This document shows, one piece after another, positions 63,595-64,000 of a stretch of 64,000 bases of DNA. A program made the position numbers and the translations under genes. Every line of letters begins with the position of its first letter. Positions within the stretch are counted from its first letter, which is position 1. The notes under the pieces were generated by a model. It was not told where the DNA came from and searched no databases. It was given only the letters and a program-made list of their open reading frames with translations. The DNA is taken from NCBI RefSeq assembly GCF_035974275.1, contig NZ_CP142422.1, forward strand, positions 682,001 through 746,000, read 5' to 3'. The stretch comes from Chryseobacterium sp. MYb264 (lineage in GTDB: Bacteria; Bacteroidota; Bacteroidia; Flavobacteriales; Weeksellaceae).

Positions 63595-64000
63595 CTAAAA
63601 TTCCGTTATCTGCTTTTTCGCATTCAATCGGCTTGCAGGGCATTTTTCCCAGTATGCTTCGCGGGTACAGAAAGTAAGATAAGCCGTCTTGTGAGGCATC
63701 TCAATTATTCCCTCACGGATATATCCTAGCTTTGTGATGATTCTGTCGGTGGGCACCGCATCTACGGATGCCTCACCAATGCATTTTCCCACTTCAGGAA
63801 GCATAAAAATATAGTCCAGAGCCACCTGAAAAGACTGGAAAGAAAATTTCCTGTCTTTTTGTGTCTCAGCCACAAAAAAATGAGTGCCATAGTCGGTGGG
63901 AACTGCGTTGTAATATCCTCCCACAACATCTCTTACAGGCCAGTAAGGTTCAAAGCTGAATTGTGGAATATCATTAACATATCCGATAAAACTATGCTGT
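63595..64000 (-). CDS. GNAT acetyltransferase of siderophore biosynthesis, IucB-like, partial
   Basis: The frame is open from the window edge to the stop at 63595; about 135 C-terminal residues are visible and the start is outside. QHSFIGYVNDIPQFSFEPYWPVRDVVGGYY, then VALDYIFMLPEVGKCIGEASVDAVPTDRIITKLGYIREGIIEMPHKTAYLTFC, matches the IucB/AlcB-like N-acyltransferases. These acetylate or succinylate hydroxylamine siderophore precursors. The monooxygenase downstream supports this pathway role. Confidence 0.85.
   Translation of the reverse strand, partial: QHSFIGYVNDIPQFSFEPYWPVRDVVGGYYNAVPTDYGTHFFVAETQKDRKFSFQSFQVALDYIFMLPEVGKCIGEASVDAVPTDRIITKLGYIREGIIEMPHKTAYLTFCTREAYWEKCPASRLNAKKQITEF

Overview
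The window looks like a chromosome segment from a low-GC member of the Bacteroidota, class Flavobacteriia, most like Chryseobacterium or a close Weeksellaceae relative. The reasons are the TonB-dependent receptors, the many Sec signal peptides ending in A-x-A-Q or lipoprotein boxes, weak Shine-Dalgarno signals, candidate -7 boxes of the TAnnTTTG type, many AraC and Crp-like regulators, and small intergenic hairpin repeats that I associate with this group. No rRNA, tRNA, CRISPR array, insertion sequence or integrase was seen.

Layout. 1-4252: the edge of a membrane-anchored regulator, then a TonB receptor with a periplasmic tyrosine-phosphatase-like enzyme. 4384-13910: small housekeeping and stress genes, including an HxlR-controlled alpha/beta hydrolase and MFS efflux pair with a visible operator. 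13914-19860: the four-gene minus-strand repair cluster of MBL exonuclease, ATP-dependent DNA ligase, Lhr-type helicase and phosphoesterase PdeM. 19959-25665: two separate modules in which a Crp-like regulator is followed by an NAD(P)-dependent oxidoreductase, with nearly the same palindrome in front of both oxidoreductases. Between them lies a TetR-controlled membrane and rhodanese operon. 25786-33806: two minus-strand operons of oxidoreductases, esterase, cupin, monooxygenase, aldo/keto reductases and an amidohydrolase, facing an AraC regulator at 33964.

35657-41524 is the most interesting block. It is a translationally coupled three-gene operon: a TerB-like and TerB-C protein carrying a BRCT domain, a BrxD/DUF2791-type ATPase, and a DEAD/DEAH helicase of the Lhr kind. 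This is the gene content I recall for the anti-phage system Shango. The BRCT module in the first protein looks like an unusual variant.

41579-56842 is a glycan-use locus without a SusD. A regulator with a degenerate Nudix domain is divergent from a TonB receptor. Two GH3 enzymes, a GH30 enzyme, two esterase-like hydrolases and two proteins of the nucleoside-hydrolase fold follow. After it come a frameshifted DsbA/FrnE-like gene, a PPC-domain gene, about 1 kb with no gene, an orphan LuxR-type DNA-binding domain and an MBL-fold hydrolase. 60878-64000 holds part of a siderophore operon: an acetyltransferase cut by the window edge, an amine N-monooxygenase and a MATE exporter.

Several apparent start codons were moved. 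TTG starts were kept for the Lhr helicase and the exonuclease and a GTG start for the monooxygenase, because no upstream ATG exists before the next stop and the first residues fit the families.
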